Of a DNA stretch of 64,000 bases, positions 19,412 through 28,877 are shown one piece after another. The position numbers and the translations under genes were made by a program. The notes under the pieces were generated by a model. It did no database searches. It saw only the letters and a list, made by a program, of their open reading frames with translations, and had not been told where the DNA came from. Positions within the stretch are counted from its first letter, which is position 1. Every line of letters starts with the position of its first letter. The DNA is from FEN-1219 sp963744305 (GTDB lineage: Bacteria; Pseudomonadota; Gammaproteobacteria; Steroidobacterales; Rariloculaceae): positions 1 through 64,000 of the forward strand of contig CAVUTF010000024.1 in assembly GCA_963744305.1 (NCBI GenBank), written 5' to 3'.

Positions 19412-20400
19412 TCACATTTTGGTTGGTCGCGGCCGCCCTTTGTGCGGTGGCAGTCGGCTTCTTGCTCTATCCACTCTGGCGGCAGCGGCGCGCCCAGGGA
19501 CGTTGGTCGATCATCGGGATTGCGAGCGCGATTGCAGTCGTGCCGCTCGCCGCGGGTCTCTACCTCACCGTCAGCACCTGGAATCCGGAAGCTTCTGCCG
19601 AAGCGGAGCAGGGTAGGCGTCTCGTGGCGCAGCTCGCAGAGCGGATGCGCGCTGACCCGGACGATGTAGAAGGCTGGCTGCTGCTCGCGCGCAGCTACAT
19701 GGTGCTCGGCCAGTATGCGCAGGGGCGCACGGCGTACCGTGAAGCCTGGACGCGCACACCGATGCCGGATACCGAGCTGAAGCTCGCTTTCGCCGAGTCG
19801 ATGGTGCTCACAGATCGAGCGACGCTGACCGGTGAAGCAGGCCGGCTGTTCGAAGAAGTGCTCGAAACCGAGCCGAACAACCCGAAGGCGCTTTGGTATG
19901 GGGGGCTCGTCGCACAGGAGCTCGGGCTCGAGGAGGCATGGCGCGAGCGCTGGTCGCGGCTGCTTGAGCTCGGTCCGCCCGAGGAGCTCGCCAGTGTGCT
20001 CCGGATGCAGCTTGGGCAATCCGCGCCGGAGGCCGTCCCCGCGTCACCGCAAAATGGGCCGACGGTGCAGCTCGACGTGCGGCTGGGGGAGGGGCGCTCC
20101 GTCGATCAGCTCGGCCCGCAGGCCGTCCTGTTCATTTTTGCACGAGCGCCCGGCGGCGGACCGCCGCTCGCGGCGATTCGTGCGGCCGCGAGCTCGCTGC
20201 CGGGGCAATTCACGCTAAGCGATGCGAATAGCATGATTCCCGGGCGATCCCTTTCGGGCTACGAGGAGCTCGCGCTCGTCGCCCGGATCTCGGCAAGCGG
20301 CGAGCCGACGGAGCAGCCTGGGGATTGGTTTGCGCAAGCAATGTTTCGACCTGCCGACGGCGGAGTCGTTGAGCTCGTGATCGATCAGGTGGTCCAATGA
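19408..20400 (+). CDS. ccmI: Cytochrome c biogenesis TPR protein CcmI
   Basis: Apocytochrome c chaperone that hands substrates to CcmFH. GTG start, four-base overlap with ccmH; 330 residues. Two N-terminal membrane helices (WLVAAALCAVAVGFLLYPLW and IIGIASAIAVVPLAAGLYL) are followed by TPR repeats (DDVEGWLLLARSYMVLGQY, PKALWYGGLVAQELG) and a C-terminal beta domain (LDVRLGEGRSVDQLGPQAVLFIFARAPGG). It is the last ccm gene; the Fpg-like gene starts five bases later and may share the transcript. Confidence 0.93.
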   Translation: MITFWLVAAALCAVAVGFLLYPLWRQRRAQGRWSIIGIASAIAVVPLAAGLYLTVSTWNPEASAEAEQGRRLVAQLAERMRADPDDVEGWLLLARSYMVLGQYAQGRTAYREAWTRTPMPDTELKLAFAESMVLTDRATLTGEAGRLFEEVLETEPNNPKALWYGGLVAQELGLEEAWRERWSRLLELGPPEELASVLRMQLGQSAPEAVPASPQNGPTVQLDVRLGEGRSVDQLGPQAVLFIFARAPGGGPPLAAIRAAASSLPGQFTLSDANSMIPGRSLSGYEELALVARISASGEPTEQPGDWFAQAMFRPADGGVVELVIDQVVQ

Positions 20401-20404
20401 GCAC

Positions 20405-21307
20405 ATGCCCGAGCTGCCCGACATCACCATCTACGTCGAGGCACTCCGCGAACGCATTCTCGGCCACCGACTAGAACGGCTGCGGATCGTTTCTCCTTTC
20501 CTGCTACGGACCGCGGAGCCCGCGCCGTCGGAAGCGGTCGGTCTTCGAATCCGTGATTTGCGCCGCCTCGGCAAACGGATCGCGGTCGGCTTCGAGGCGG
20601 ATCTGTGGTTCGTCTTTCACTTGATGATTGCGGGCCGGTTTCAATGGAGAGCGGAGTGGCCCGCGAGGACAGGCCGTCTCACGGCCGCTTTGTTCGCCTT
20701 CGCGCCGGGCACTCTGGAGCTCACCGAGGCCGGTACGAAGAAGCGCGCCTCTCTGCACGTCGTACGTGGGGCCGACGCAGCTCGAGGCTCACAATCCCGG
20801 CGGCCTCGAAATCGACACTGCGAGTGCGCAGGCGTTTCGCGCGGCATTGCTCCGCGAAAACCACACACTCAAGCGCGCGCTCACGGATCCACGAATCTTC
20901 AGCGGAATCGGCAATGCGTACTCCGACGAGATTCTGCACCGCGCCCGCTTGTCGCCGGTCATGCTGACGTCGAAGCTTGCTGAGGACGAATCGTCTCGCC
21001 TGTTCGAAGCGACGCGTACCGTGCTGCGCGATTGGACGGAACGTCTGCGCGGGGAAAACAGCGGTCGATTCCCGGCCAAGGTGACAGCGTTCCACGCGGC
21101 GATGGCCGTGCATGGACGCTTCGGTTCGCCGTGTCCGAATTGCGGAACGAAGATTCAGCGCATTCGTTACTCGACAACGAGACGAATTACTGCCCTCGCT
21201 GCCAGACCGGAGGGCGTCTGTTGGCGGATCGCGCGTTGTCGCGCCTACTGAAGCAGGATTGGCCGCGCTCAATCGAGGAGCTCGAGAAGCTCCGCAGCGG
21301 AGGGTGA
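20405..21307 (+). CDS. Fpg/Nei-family DNA glycosylase (two frameshifts)
   Basis: Base-excision repair enzyme that removes oxidised bases. The N-terminus MPELPDITIYVEAL has the catalytic Pro2 and the helix Glu. After a frame change near 20762 comes LEAHNPGGLEIDTASAQAF and the helix-two-turn-helix IFSGIGNAYSDEILHRA. A second change near 21170 restores the zinc finger: CPNCGTKIQRIRY before it and ETNYCPRCQTGGRLLADRAL after it, giving the CxxC...CxxC set. Total about 300 residues. PELPDITIY matches MutM-related glycosylases outside the classical Fpg, so I give no symbol. Both shifts read as single-base errors. Confidence 0.85.
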
Positions 21308-21314
21308 GTCCGTC

Positions 21315-22551
21315 ATGACTCTATCTTGGCCACGGGTTATCGCGCATGCCGATATGGACGCGTTTTATGCGGCCGTCGAGCAACTCGACGATCCCGCGCT
21401 GCGTGGTCGCCCAGTGTTGGTTGGGCCGCCGAGTAATCGCGGCGTCGTCTTGACCGCGAGCTACGAAGCGCGGCCGTTCAGAGTCGGCAGCGCGATGCCG
21501 ATGGCGCGTGCACGCCGCCTGTGTCCGCAGGCGGTCGTCGTGCCACCGCGGTTCGAGCGTTATCAACAGGTGTCGAAGATAGTGATGGACGTCTTCGCCG
21601 ATTTCTCGCCGAACGTCGAGCCGCTGAGTCTCGACGAGGCCTTCCTCGACATGAGCGGCGCGGAAAAGATCTTCGGCTCGCCGGAAGCCATCGGTAGACG
21701 CCTGAAGAACGCTGTGCGCGAGGCGACGGGAGGGTTGACGGCTTCGATCGGTATCTCCGGGACCAAGTACGTGGCAAAGGTGGCCAGCGCCTTTTGCAAG
21801 CCCGACGGCTTGACTGTCGTAGCGCCCGCCGATGCGCGTGCTTGGCTCGCACCGCAATCTGTCGCGAGCCTGTGGGGCGCCGGCCCGAAAACCGAGCTTC
21901 GCCTGCGCGCTCTCGGCTTGAACACGATAGGCGACGTGGCGGCGTGCAAGCCCGAATACCTGGCCGGCGTTCTCGGCAGCGCGGGGCGGCACTTCTACGC
22001 GCTCGCAAGTGCTGAAGACCCCCGCAGCGTCGCAGGCTCGCGGGCCGCTCACAGCTTGGGATCCGAGCGAACCTTGAACGTCGACGTGTCCACGCGTACC
22101 GCAATCGAGCAGCACCTGCGCCGCAGCGCAGAAACGGTCGGCGCCCGGCTCCGCCGCCGCGGCGCGCACGCCCGCGGTGTGCGCGTCAAGCTCAAGCGGA
22201 CCGACTTTCGGATCTTCACCCGGCAGCGCGTGCTGGCCCAGCCGACGGATTTGGCTGCCGAGCTATTTGCCGCCGCGCGGACACTGCTTGGCGAATTCGC
22301 GGATCCGGGTCCGTTCCGTCTCGTAGGGCTCGCCGCCTACGATTTGGTCGATGTTGACGACGATGGGCAGCTTGCTCTTGCCGTTGACGGGTTCGGAGCG
22401 CAACCGCCGGCTCGAGATCGCGCTGGACCGGCTCACGGAGCGCTATGGTCCCGGAGTAGTGCAACGCGCGACCGAGCTGATCGTCGACCGCGGCGTCGGT
22501 TTCGGCGCGAATCTCGATTTTCTGAACGATCCGGAAGGGGATGACGCCTAG
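21315..22551 (+). CDS. dinB: DNA polymerase IV (one frameshift)
   Basis: Y-family translesion polymerase. The catalytic motifs are intact: IAHADMDAFYAAVEQ near the start, VLTASYEARPFRVGSAMPM, and PLSLDEAFLDMSG with the paired acidic residues. TASIGISGTKYVAKVASAFCKPDG is the family fingerprint, and the little-finger domain (SLGSERTLNVDVSTRTAIE) follows. Near 22380 a frame change moves the C-terminus to LPLTGSERNRRLEIALDRL, ending at 22551 with NDPEGDDA. The total is about 411 residues. It starts eight bases after the glycosylase gene and overlaps the 3' end of uup tail to tail. Confidence 0.92.
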
Positions 22552-24476
22552 GCCCCGGGTGGTTCTCGAGCCGTCCGGTCGGCTTGCTGCTCGAGCTCGC
22601 CCCAGCGATCAACAGCCGCGTCGAGCTCGTTTTCAACCTTGCTCAACTCGGCCAATTTCGCCTGAACCTCCGCGTGTGCCTGGCGATAGAACTCTGGTTC
22701 CTTAACCTCGTTGTGCAGGTCCGCCAACCGCTTTTCCAGCTGCTCGATGAAGGCGGGCAGTGCGTCGAGCTCGCGCTGCAGCTTGTAAGACAACTTGCGG
22801 GCGGTCGTCGCTTTGCGAGCGTCGCTGCCGGGTGAGTCGGGCGGTTTTCTTACCTCTGTTGGGTCGTCCGTCACGGCAAGCGGGCGATGGCGGCGTGCCC
22901 AGTCGCTGTACCCGCCGGCGAATCTCTTGATCTCTCCGTCCGCTTCAAATACGAGCGTGGACGTCACGACTGCGTCGAGAAAATGCCGGTCGTGGCTCAC
23001 GACGATCAACGTTCCGTCGTACTCCTGGAGCCGTGCCTCGAGCGCTTCGAGCGTTTCGACGTCGAGATCGTTGGTGGGCTCATCGAGCACCAAGAGATTC
23101 GCCGACCTCGTGAACAGCTTCGCAAGGATCACGCGGTTGCGCTCGCCGCCCGACAACGCAGCAATCGGCGTCATTGCACGCTTTGCGCTGAACAGGAAGC
23201 CGGTGAGGTACGCGACCACATGCTTCTTGTGCCCGTTGATCGAGATGAACTCGCGTCCTTCGCCGATGGTTTCAGCAACGGTCTTGCTCGTATCGAGCTC
23301 GCGGCGCAGTTGATCGAAGTAGGCGATCTCTAGGTTCGTACCGAGCTTGACGGCGCCTGAGTTCGGCTCCAGCTCGCCAAGCATGATACGCAGCAACGTG
23401 CTCTTGCCGACGCCGTTGTTGCCGATGATGCCGATCCGGTCGCCGCGCATCACGCGCAGCGAAAAGCCGTCCAATAGGACATGCTTGCCGAAAGCGTGCG
23501 AGACGTTGCGTAGCTCGATCACTTTGCGGCCGGACAGCTCTTCGGATTCGCTGATGACGATTCGCGCGGCGCGAGGCCGTGCGATGCGCTGCGCCCGTTC
23601 CTCACGCAGCGTCTCGAGCGCCCGGACTCGGCCCTCGTTGCGATGCTCGCGGGCTTTCACGCCCTGGCGAATCCAAACCTCTTCCTCAGCGAGCTTCTTG
23701 TCGAAAAGCGCGTTTTGGCGGTCTTCGTCTTCGATGCTTTTGGCTTTCTGCTGCAGGTAGTTGCGGTAACCGCCGGGCCAGCTGCGCAGCTTGCCGCGAT
23801 CGATGTCGACGATCCGAGTCGCGACGCGCTCGACGAAGCTGCGGTCATGCGTCACGAACAAGACCGCACCGGCAAAGCGTTTCACCTCGTTTTCGAGCCA
23901 CTCGATGGTCGTGATGTCGAGATGGTTTGTCGGCTCGTCGAGCAGGAGCAAATCGGGGTTGGACACGAGCGCTTGGGCGAGCGCGACGCGCCGCCGCCAT
24001 CCACCCGACAATTCGCTCATTTTGAGGTCGCCAGGAAGAACCATCGAGCTCACGATCATGTCTACCTGCCTGTCGATCGACCAGCCGCCACCCGCGTCGA
24101 TCTGCCGCTGCAACGCCTCGATTTCCCGCAGAACTGCACGATCCGGGCTCGTGACGGCGGACAGCCTCTCGAACGCGGCAATACGCGAAAGTTGCGCTGC
24201 CATGCCAAGCGCCACGAACTCGCGTGCGGTGTGCTGGGACTCCTCGGCCAGTTTTTGGTCGAGGAGGCCAATGCGAAGGTTAGCGGGCCGCTCGACCTTG
24301 CCTTCGTCCGGTTCCACGGTGCCGGTGATGAGCTTGAGCGTCGTGGATTTTCCGGCGCCATTTCGCCCGATCAAGCAGACGCGCTCACCAGGATCGATCG
24401 TGAGCATCGCCTCGACCAGAATCTTCTGGTCGCCAAAGGCAACGGAGACTTGATCGAAGCGAACGAGTGGTGCCAT
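22548..24476 (-). CDS. uup: ABC-F family ATPase Uup
   Basis: Cytosolic duplicated ABC ATPase without membrane domain; Uup relatives act on ribosomes or branched DNA and affect precise transposon excision. 642 residues. First cassette: IGRNGAGKSTTLKL (Walker A), SELSGGWRRRVALAQAL (signature), LLLDEPTNHLDI (Walker B). Second: GIIGNNGVGKSTLLRI, IAALSGGERNRVILAKLF, LLVLDEPTNDLDVETLE. The C-terminal coiled coil (LQRELDALPAFIEQLEKRLADL onward) is typical of Uup rather than EttA. It overlaps dinB by four bases convergently. Confidence 0.95.
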   Translation of the reverse strand: MAPLVRFDQVSVAFGDQKILVEAMLTIDPGERVCLIGRNGAGKSTTLKLITGTVEPDEGKVERPANLRIGLLDQKLAEESQHTAREFVALGMAAQLSRIAAFERLSAVTSPDRAVLREIEALQRQIDAGGGWSIDRQVDMIVSSMVLPGDLKMSELSGGWRRRVALAQALVSNPDLLLLDEPTNHLDITTIEWLENEVKRFAGAVLFVTHDRSFVERVATRIVDIDRGKLRSWPGGYRNYLQQKAKSIEDEDRQNALFDKKLAEEEVWIRQGVKAREHRNEGRVRALETLREERAQRIARPRAARIVISESEELSGRKVIELRNVSHAFGKHVLLDGFSLRVMRGDRIGIIGNNGVGKSTLLRIMLGELEPNSGAVKLGTNLEIAYFDQLRRELDTSKTVAETIGEGREFISINGHKKHVVAYLTGFLFSAKRAMTPIAALSGGERNRVILAKLFTRSANLLVLDEPTNDLDVETLEALEARLQEYDGTLIVVSHDRHFLDAVVTSTLVFEADGEIKRFAGGYSDWARRHRPLAVTDDPTEVRKPPDSPGSDARKATTARKLSYKLQRELDALPAFIEQLEKRLADLHNEVKEPEFYRQAHAEVQAKLAELSKVENELDAAVDRWGELEQQADRTAREPPGA

Positions 24477-24614
24477 CGGAGTTTTCGACGAATCTCAGGC
24501 GAGCCAGGTGCGAGCGGTACTGTATCGGCGAATGAGGCCGGGTCGAAAGCGCCGGTGCCTGAGTGAAGCAGGGTCTCAACGTGATGGTAAGTCCGCACGC
24601 AATGCGTAATTCAA

Positions 24615-24630
24615 CATAATATGCATTATG
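24615..24630. repeat. Short AT-rich inverted repeat, possible operator
   Basis: CATAAT-ATGC-ATTATG: six-base perfect arms around a four-base spacer. It lies in the 280-bp divergent intergenic region between uup and the exported-protein gene at 24773. An AT-rich dyad in GC-rich DNA is operator-like, but no regulator can be named. Confidence 0.35.
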
Positions 24631-24772
24631 CGAATGTACGTGCTGGGCGCGCGACCAACGAACTATCCTCCCAAGATCGGAATCGAGGGTCGGCAACTTT
24701 TACAGATTCGGTGAAGTAATCACTCCAAGCCATTGAATCGTCGAACTGGCATAGGTCTTGCTCACGGTATGC

Positions 24773-25363
24773 ATGCCGTCTCGACGCATGCTAACCGTCA
24801 TCGCGATCCTACTGTCGGTTGGGCTGATCAAGCCTTCGATGGCTCAAGACGCCTGGGACGTTGTTCTCAACGGCCGATCGTTTCATGTCGATGCCGCTAA
24901 GGAATGGAACGAGGAAAACTGGGGGCTTGGGATCGAGCGCGAGTTCGATACCTCGAGGCGTTGGGTGAAGGTCGCTCTGGCCAACGCTCTCAAGGACAGT
25001 TTCGGCGAGTCTTCCTACTTCGCCGGCGGTGGCGTAAAGAGGCGTTTCCGCGTGCGTTCCGATGACCTATACGTAGACGTGGGCGTCATCGGCTTCGTGA
25101 TGACCCGAGAGGACGTCAATCACAACCAGCCTTTTCCGGGCTTGCTCCCGGCGATGACGGTCGGCGGCAAGCGCGTTGCGTTGAATGTTACATATATGCC
25201 GGAATTCATCTATGACGCCGTGATCAAGGGGCGTCTGATCGATCCGGAGATGAACGGCGTCCTGTTCCTGCAGCTGAAGCTCGACGCGAGCCTGTTTGGC
25301 TTTGGGGGAAAAAGGCGGTCCCTCTTGGCCGATTCCTCGCCGAATAACCGCCCAAAACAATAG
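24773..25363 (+). CDS. Exported protein of unknown function, probable beta-barrel
   Basis: I do not recognise a named family. A signal peptide (MLTVIAILLSVGLIKPSMAQ) is followed by a 170-residue region with alternating strand patterns and aromatic residues: AWDVVLNGRSFHVDA, NWGLGIEREFD, RRWVKVALANALKDSFGE, YVDVGVIGFVM and RVALNVTYMPEF. This resembles small outer-membrane barrels of PagP-like size, but no PagP catalytic pattern is evident. The start could also be ATG 24788. It stands alone with a long upstream region. Confidence 0.65.
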   Translation: MPSRRMLTVIAILLSVGLIKPSMAQDAWDVVLNGRSFHVDAAKEWNEENWGLGIEREFDTSRRWVKVALANALKDSFGESSYFAGGGVKRRFRVRSDDLYVDVGVIGFVMTREDVNHNQPFPGLLPAMTVGGKRVALNVTYMPEFIYDAVIKGRLIDPEMNGVLFLQLKLDASLFGFGGKRRSLLADSSPNNRPKQ

Positions 25364-25490
25364 CGGAAGCCACCGGATCGGCCGCCCGGGTCAGGGCCGT
25401 AGCCGCCGACCCTGTGTTATTGTTTAACGAACTTCATTCTGAGCGATGCATCTAAGCTGTTCAGCCAATATGCTCGTAGGATACGGATGT

Positions 25491-26279
25491 ATGAAGGCTT
25501 TGCGCAGAATTCAGTGGCTGGCGATCGTCGCCGGAGCGAGCCTGTTCGGATTGAGCGTTGCTCAGGCCCAGCTCGGTTTCGTCAGCGAAAAGGAAATTCG
25601 CCGACAGGCGCGCATCGAATGGCTGTCGATGAAACGGCACCTCCCAACTGAGCCGGATCCGCGCGTCCAAACGTACGTGAGCTGCGTCGCCAACAAGCTG
25701 ATCGACGTGCTCGGTCCCGAGTATGCAAACGTGGATTGGGAGGTCGTCGTATTCGATGACGACGGCGTGAATGCGTCCGCCAATCCCGACGGCAAGATTG
25801 CGGTGTTGAATGGTTTGCTGAAGGTAGCGGACACACCGGACATGTTGGCAGCGGTTCTCGGCCATGAGATTTCGCACGCCACGCTGAATCACGTAATGGA
25901 CCGTGCGAAGAAAGGTGCGCGTACCGACATGCTGATCCTTCTAGGTTCGGCCGCGACGGGCATCCAACAAGACATGATTCGCGACGGTACAACGATTCTG
26001 AGCACACTGCCGTACGCGCGGGAGCAGGAAACCGAGGCGGACATCCAGGGCCTGTCCTATATGTCCAAAGCGGGTTTCGATCCTCGCGCCGCGATGTATC
26101 TCTGGAAGAACATGGGCGCGATCAACAAGAATGCTCCGCCCGAGTTCCTTTCGAGCCACCCTTCGGACGATACGCGGCTGGATTCGATCGTCAAAGCCAT
26201 TACCCCCGCGCTCGTCGAATACAACAAGGCGCGGGACGCGGGTCGACGCCCGAACTGCACGTTGCCCGGCGCGAGATAA
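25491..26279 (+). CDS. M48 family zinc metalloprotease, exported
   Basis: Periplasmic or outer membrane-associated zinc protease of the YcaL/LoiP type, probably for outer membrane protein quality control. ATG 25491 gives a clean signal peptide (LAIVAGASLFGLSVAQAQ). HEISH (His125, Glu126, His129) is the zinc site and ETEAD from about residue 180 supplies the third ligand. The family signature VNASANPDGKIAVLNGLL is present, as is SSHPSDDTRLDSI near the end. There is no lipobox cysteine at the signal-peptide end. A rho-independent hairpin follows immediately. Confidence 0.9.
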   Translation: MKALRRIQWLAIVAGASLFGLSVAQAQLGFVSEKEIRRQARIEWLSMKRHLPTEPDPRVQTYVSCVANKLIDVLGPEYANVDWEVVVFDDDGVNASANPDGKIAVLNGLLKVADTPDMLAAVLGHEISHATLNHVMDRAKKGARTDMLILLGSAATGIQQDMIRDGTTILSTLPYAREQETEADIQGLSYMSKAGFDPRAAMYLWKNMGAINKNAPPEFLSSHPSDDTRLDSIVKAITPALVEYNKARDAGRRPNCTLPGAR

Positions 26280-26304
26280 GCGGAGCCCCTATTGGGGCCG
26301 CTTT
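26280..26304. terminator. Bidirectional terminator-like hairpin
   Basis: GCGGAGCCCC-TATT-GGGGCCGC (26280-26301) forms a strong stem with one bulged A and is followed by TTT. It fills the gap between the convergent M48 protease and DUF6491 lipoprotein genes. Confidence 0.6.
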
Positions 26305-26305
26305 G

Positions 26306-26881
26306 TCACTGAACCGCCTGACCGACGTTGGGTGATTCTTCAGCCGTAGGCGGTGTCGCGCCCGGCTCGGCCTCGGCGTTCTCTTCCGGCTGCTCCCCTA
26401 CTTCGATTTGGCCAGGACCGATGGGCGGAGGCGGCGCAACGACGCCGCGCTCGACGTACAGCTCGATGAGCTCGTCATCGGTGATTGATGCGACGCTGAG
26501 AATGCGGCATTGACTTTGCCGTGAGCTGATGGGGTCCGGCTGCGGGGCGGTCTCCGTGAACACTCCGCCGTCGACCCCGATCTGTCGATCGTAAGTGCAA
26601 ACCCTGGCGCTTTCCGTACGACCCACTGGCGTGCGGAAGTAGACCTCTGGAGCAAACGTCATGTCGCAAAACGTTCCATCGAGCTCTACCCGGAAAGCGC
26701 AGCGCTGACCGCCCACATAAAGGATCAGAGTGGTGTCCCCAAGCACTTCGAAATCACGGACTTCGCGCTGGTAAAAACACTCGGACACGCTGCAGGCTCG
26801 GTCGACGGGCTGAGAGTTGTCGGTGGGGCTGCTAGCGCAAGCCGCGACCAGCAGCGAGGAGCTGACTGCTATGAGCCTCAT
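26306..26881 (-). CDS. DUF6491-like lipoprotein
   Basis: Outer-envelope lipoprotein of unknown function. The start at 26881 was chosen because GGAGG lies six bases upstream; the ATG at 26893 has none. The signal MRLIAVSSSLLVAACASS has a lipobox with Cys at residue 15. The core CFYQREVRDFEVLGDTTLILYVGGQRCAFRVEL and DGTFCDMTF (positions about 26650-26775) matches the DUF6491 pattern as I remember it, with paired cysteines. The last 40 residues are Pro/Glu-rich. No operon partners. Confidence 0.75.
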   Translation of the reverse strand: MRLIAVSSSLLVAACASSPTDNSQPVDRACSVSECFYQREVRDFEVLGDTTLILYVGGQRCAFRVELDGTFCDMTFAPEVYFRTPVGRTESARVCTYDRQIGVDGGVFTETAPQPDPISSRQSQCRILSVASITDDELIELYVERGVVAPPPPIGPGQIEVGEQPEENAEAEPGATPPTAEESPNVGQAVQ

Positions 26882-27039
26882 CGCGACCTCCATTTGGTCT
26901 TTGACACTCTATGGCACTTTCCTAGACCTGTCTATTTGACTGCCGCGCGCGCCGCCTAGCGGACGGTAAGGGCCGCTTGGGTATACTTGTTCCAAACCAA
27001 TAACGACAGGTTCAATACGAACCCAATTAAAGCGTCACC

Positions 27040-27870
27040 GTGACCGATATCCTCACGGAGGTGCTGGATGCGCTCCAGCTGCAAGCAACCGTCGTCGAGC
27101 GGCTCGCGTTGGCAACGCAGAGGCGCGAGGAAATCGGAGCCGAGCGCGCGACCTTGATCATCGTCGTCGAGGGACGGTGCAAGGTCACGACCGAGGGCGG
27201 CGAGCGCGATCTCCTGACGGGCGACTATGTCCTCCTGCTTGCCAGCGGGGTCTTACATAACAGCCTTACGACTCCAACTCGCGTCCTCCGCTGCGCATAC
27301 ACGCTGCAAACACGGCTGCCGCATCCGTTGGCCGCCCAACTGCCCGCGATGGTCACGGTCGAGGCGCGGAACCTTACTGACGAGACCGAATTCGGCCACG
27401 CCGTTGCGATGCTCGATCGTGAAATCGTCAACGCGCGGCTGGGCAACGAGTTCGTAATGCGTCGTCTCGCAGAGGTCGCTTTCGTCGAAGCACTGCGCAG
27501 GACGCAGCTCGAAGGCGCTTCACAGCCTGCTTTCTTGAGCGCTCTCACAGATCCTGTCGTTACAGCGAGTCTCGAGCTGATCCATCGTGAGCCTGGCCGT
27601 GTTTGGCACGTGGAAGAGCTTGCGGAAGGCGTTGGTCTGTCGCGCGCGGCTTTTTCCGAGCGCTTTCACCGGCAGGTCGGGTCCCCGCCGTTGCGTTACT
27701 TGCGGGCATGGAGAATGCTCAGAGCCCGGCGCGACCTGCTCCAATACGGCGCCACGATTCGGGCGGTAGCCGCGAACGTTGGCTACCGCTCGGCACATGG
27801 TTTCAGTCGAGCGTTTCGCCGGTTTTTCGGCCATTCTCCAAGCGTGCTGCGACGTCAAGTACGCCCATAA
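27040..27870 (+). CDS. AraC family transcriptional regulator
   Basis: Transcription factor of 276 residues. An N-terminal cupin-like sensor (LIIVVEGRCKVTTEGGERDLLTGDYVLLLASG) resembles the Cupin_6 group. The C-terminal AraC DNA-binding domain has two helix-turn-helix units: WHVEELAEGVGLSRAAFSERF and TIRAVAANVGYRSAHGFSRAF, followed by the typical RRFFGHSPSVLRR end. GTG start. Its stop abuts the stop of the convergent glycerophosphodiesterase gene. Targets are unknown; related sensors often respond to small hydrophobic or oxidative signals. Confidence 0.9.
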   Translation: MTDILTEVLDALQLQATVVERLALATQRREEIGAERATLIIVVEGRCKVTTEGGERDLLTGDYVLLLASGVLHNSLTTPTRVLRCAYTLQTRLPHPLAAQLPAMVTVEARNLTDETEFGHAVAMLDREIVNARLGNEFVMRRLAEVAFVEALRRTQLEGASQPAFLSALTDPVVTASLELIHREPGRVWHVEELAEGVGLSRAAFSERFHRQVGSPPLRYLRAWRMLRARRDLLQYGATIRAVAANVGYRSAHGFSRAFRRFFGHSPSVLRRQVRP

Positions 27871-28833
27871 TCACGTCCTCGCAAATAACGCATCTCGCAC
27901 GCGGATGGCTACGTCGGGATGATCGCAAAAGACGCCGTCGACGCGCAGCTCCGACAAAAAGTATTCGAGAAGCTCCTCGAGGTTGTTCGCGTACGGCGGT
28001 AGTTGGTCCTGCCTGAACGTGTACGGGTGCAAGAGTAGACCGGCGGACTTGGCGTCTGCGGCGAGTCGCGTCGGGAGAAGCACTGATCGGCCATCGGCGG
28101 CGGCGCTCGAAGTGACCAATTGCGCATACGCTGGACCCAGGCCCTGCGCGTAGCTAGAGACTCTTCTCAACCCGGCTACGCTCAAGAGCTCACGATAGTG
28201 CGACGTGTCCTCGACCAGTTGCACGAGCCGCAGAGAGCTATGCATCTCGTCGCGTACACGTAGGAGCGTCGACCCGTCAAAACACTGGACGAATACAGGA
28301 TCCTGCGCGCTCCGGTAGCCATGTGCGTGCAGTACCTCTAGGACGAGCCGCGCGAGATCTATCCCGTGCTCGAGGTGCCAGCGCGGGTTCTTTATTTCGG
28401 TGTACACGCCGACGTTGCGCCCCGTCGACCGGTTCAAACCCCGGACCAACTGCAGCTCTTCCGCCAGTGTGACGATTCGAAAGCCCAGTGTGTCTGATGC
28501 GAATCGGCGCTCGTAAAGCCGCTCGCTGCCGTTTGGTCGGCGTCGCTCGTATATTCTGAGCTCCCTCAGCTCGCTCAGGTCGAAGTCGACGACATAGTAG
28601 TGACCGTCCGCTCGCTGCCGGCCCGGAAACCGCCGGGCAACATCGGTGACGTTGTCAAGATACAGATCGTGCAAGACGACCAACTCAGCGTCACGTGTGG
28701 CCAGCACGTCTTGCTCCAAGAAGTCCGCGCCCAAGCCGTAAGCCAGCGCCTTGCTCTCGAGCGTGTGCTCCGGGAGGTAGCCGCTTGCTCCCCGATGAGC
28801 GATGACGATCGGTGTGTCATGCCCCTGAAGCAA
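27871..28833 (-). CDS. glpQ: Glycerophosphodiester phosphodiesterase
   Basis: Hydrolyses glycerophosphodiesters to glycerol-3-phosphate and an alcohol. 320 residues. The catalytic entry IVIAHRGASGYLPEHTLESK and the metal-site strand ADFLEQDVLATRDAELVVLHD with LDNVTDV are clear, followed by KNPRWHLEHG and PYTFRQDQLP near the end, as in GlpQ. No clear signal peptide is seen (MLQGHDTPIVIAHRG), so, unlike periplasmic GlpQ of E. coli, it may be cytoplasmic, or the start may be misread. It is convergent with the AraC gene with no gap. Confidence 0.88.
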   Translation of the reverse strand: MLQGHDTPIVIAHRGASGYLPEHTLESKALAYGLGADFLEQDVLATRDAELVVLHDLYLDNVTDVARRFPGRQRADGHYYVVDFDLSELRELRIYERRRPNGSERLYERRFASDTLGFRIVTLAEELQLVRGLNRSTGRNVGVYTEIKNPRWHLEHGIDLARLVLEVLHAHGYRSAQDPVFVQCFDGSTLLRVRDEMHSSLRLVQLVEDTSHYRELLSVAGLRRVSSYAQGLGPAYAQLVTSSAAADGRSVLLPTRLAADAKSAGLLLHPYTFRQDQLPPYANNLEELLEYFLSELRVDGVFCDHPDVAIRVRDALFART

Positions 28834-28877
28834 AGTTCCTCGTCGCGGCTGAAGCGTCTAGGACGTCGACAGATGCC

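Noticed and set aside
23643..24566. 307-codon plus-strand frame opposite uup
   Set aside because: Antisense to a well-supported ABC-F gene, with no independent support.
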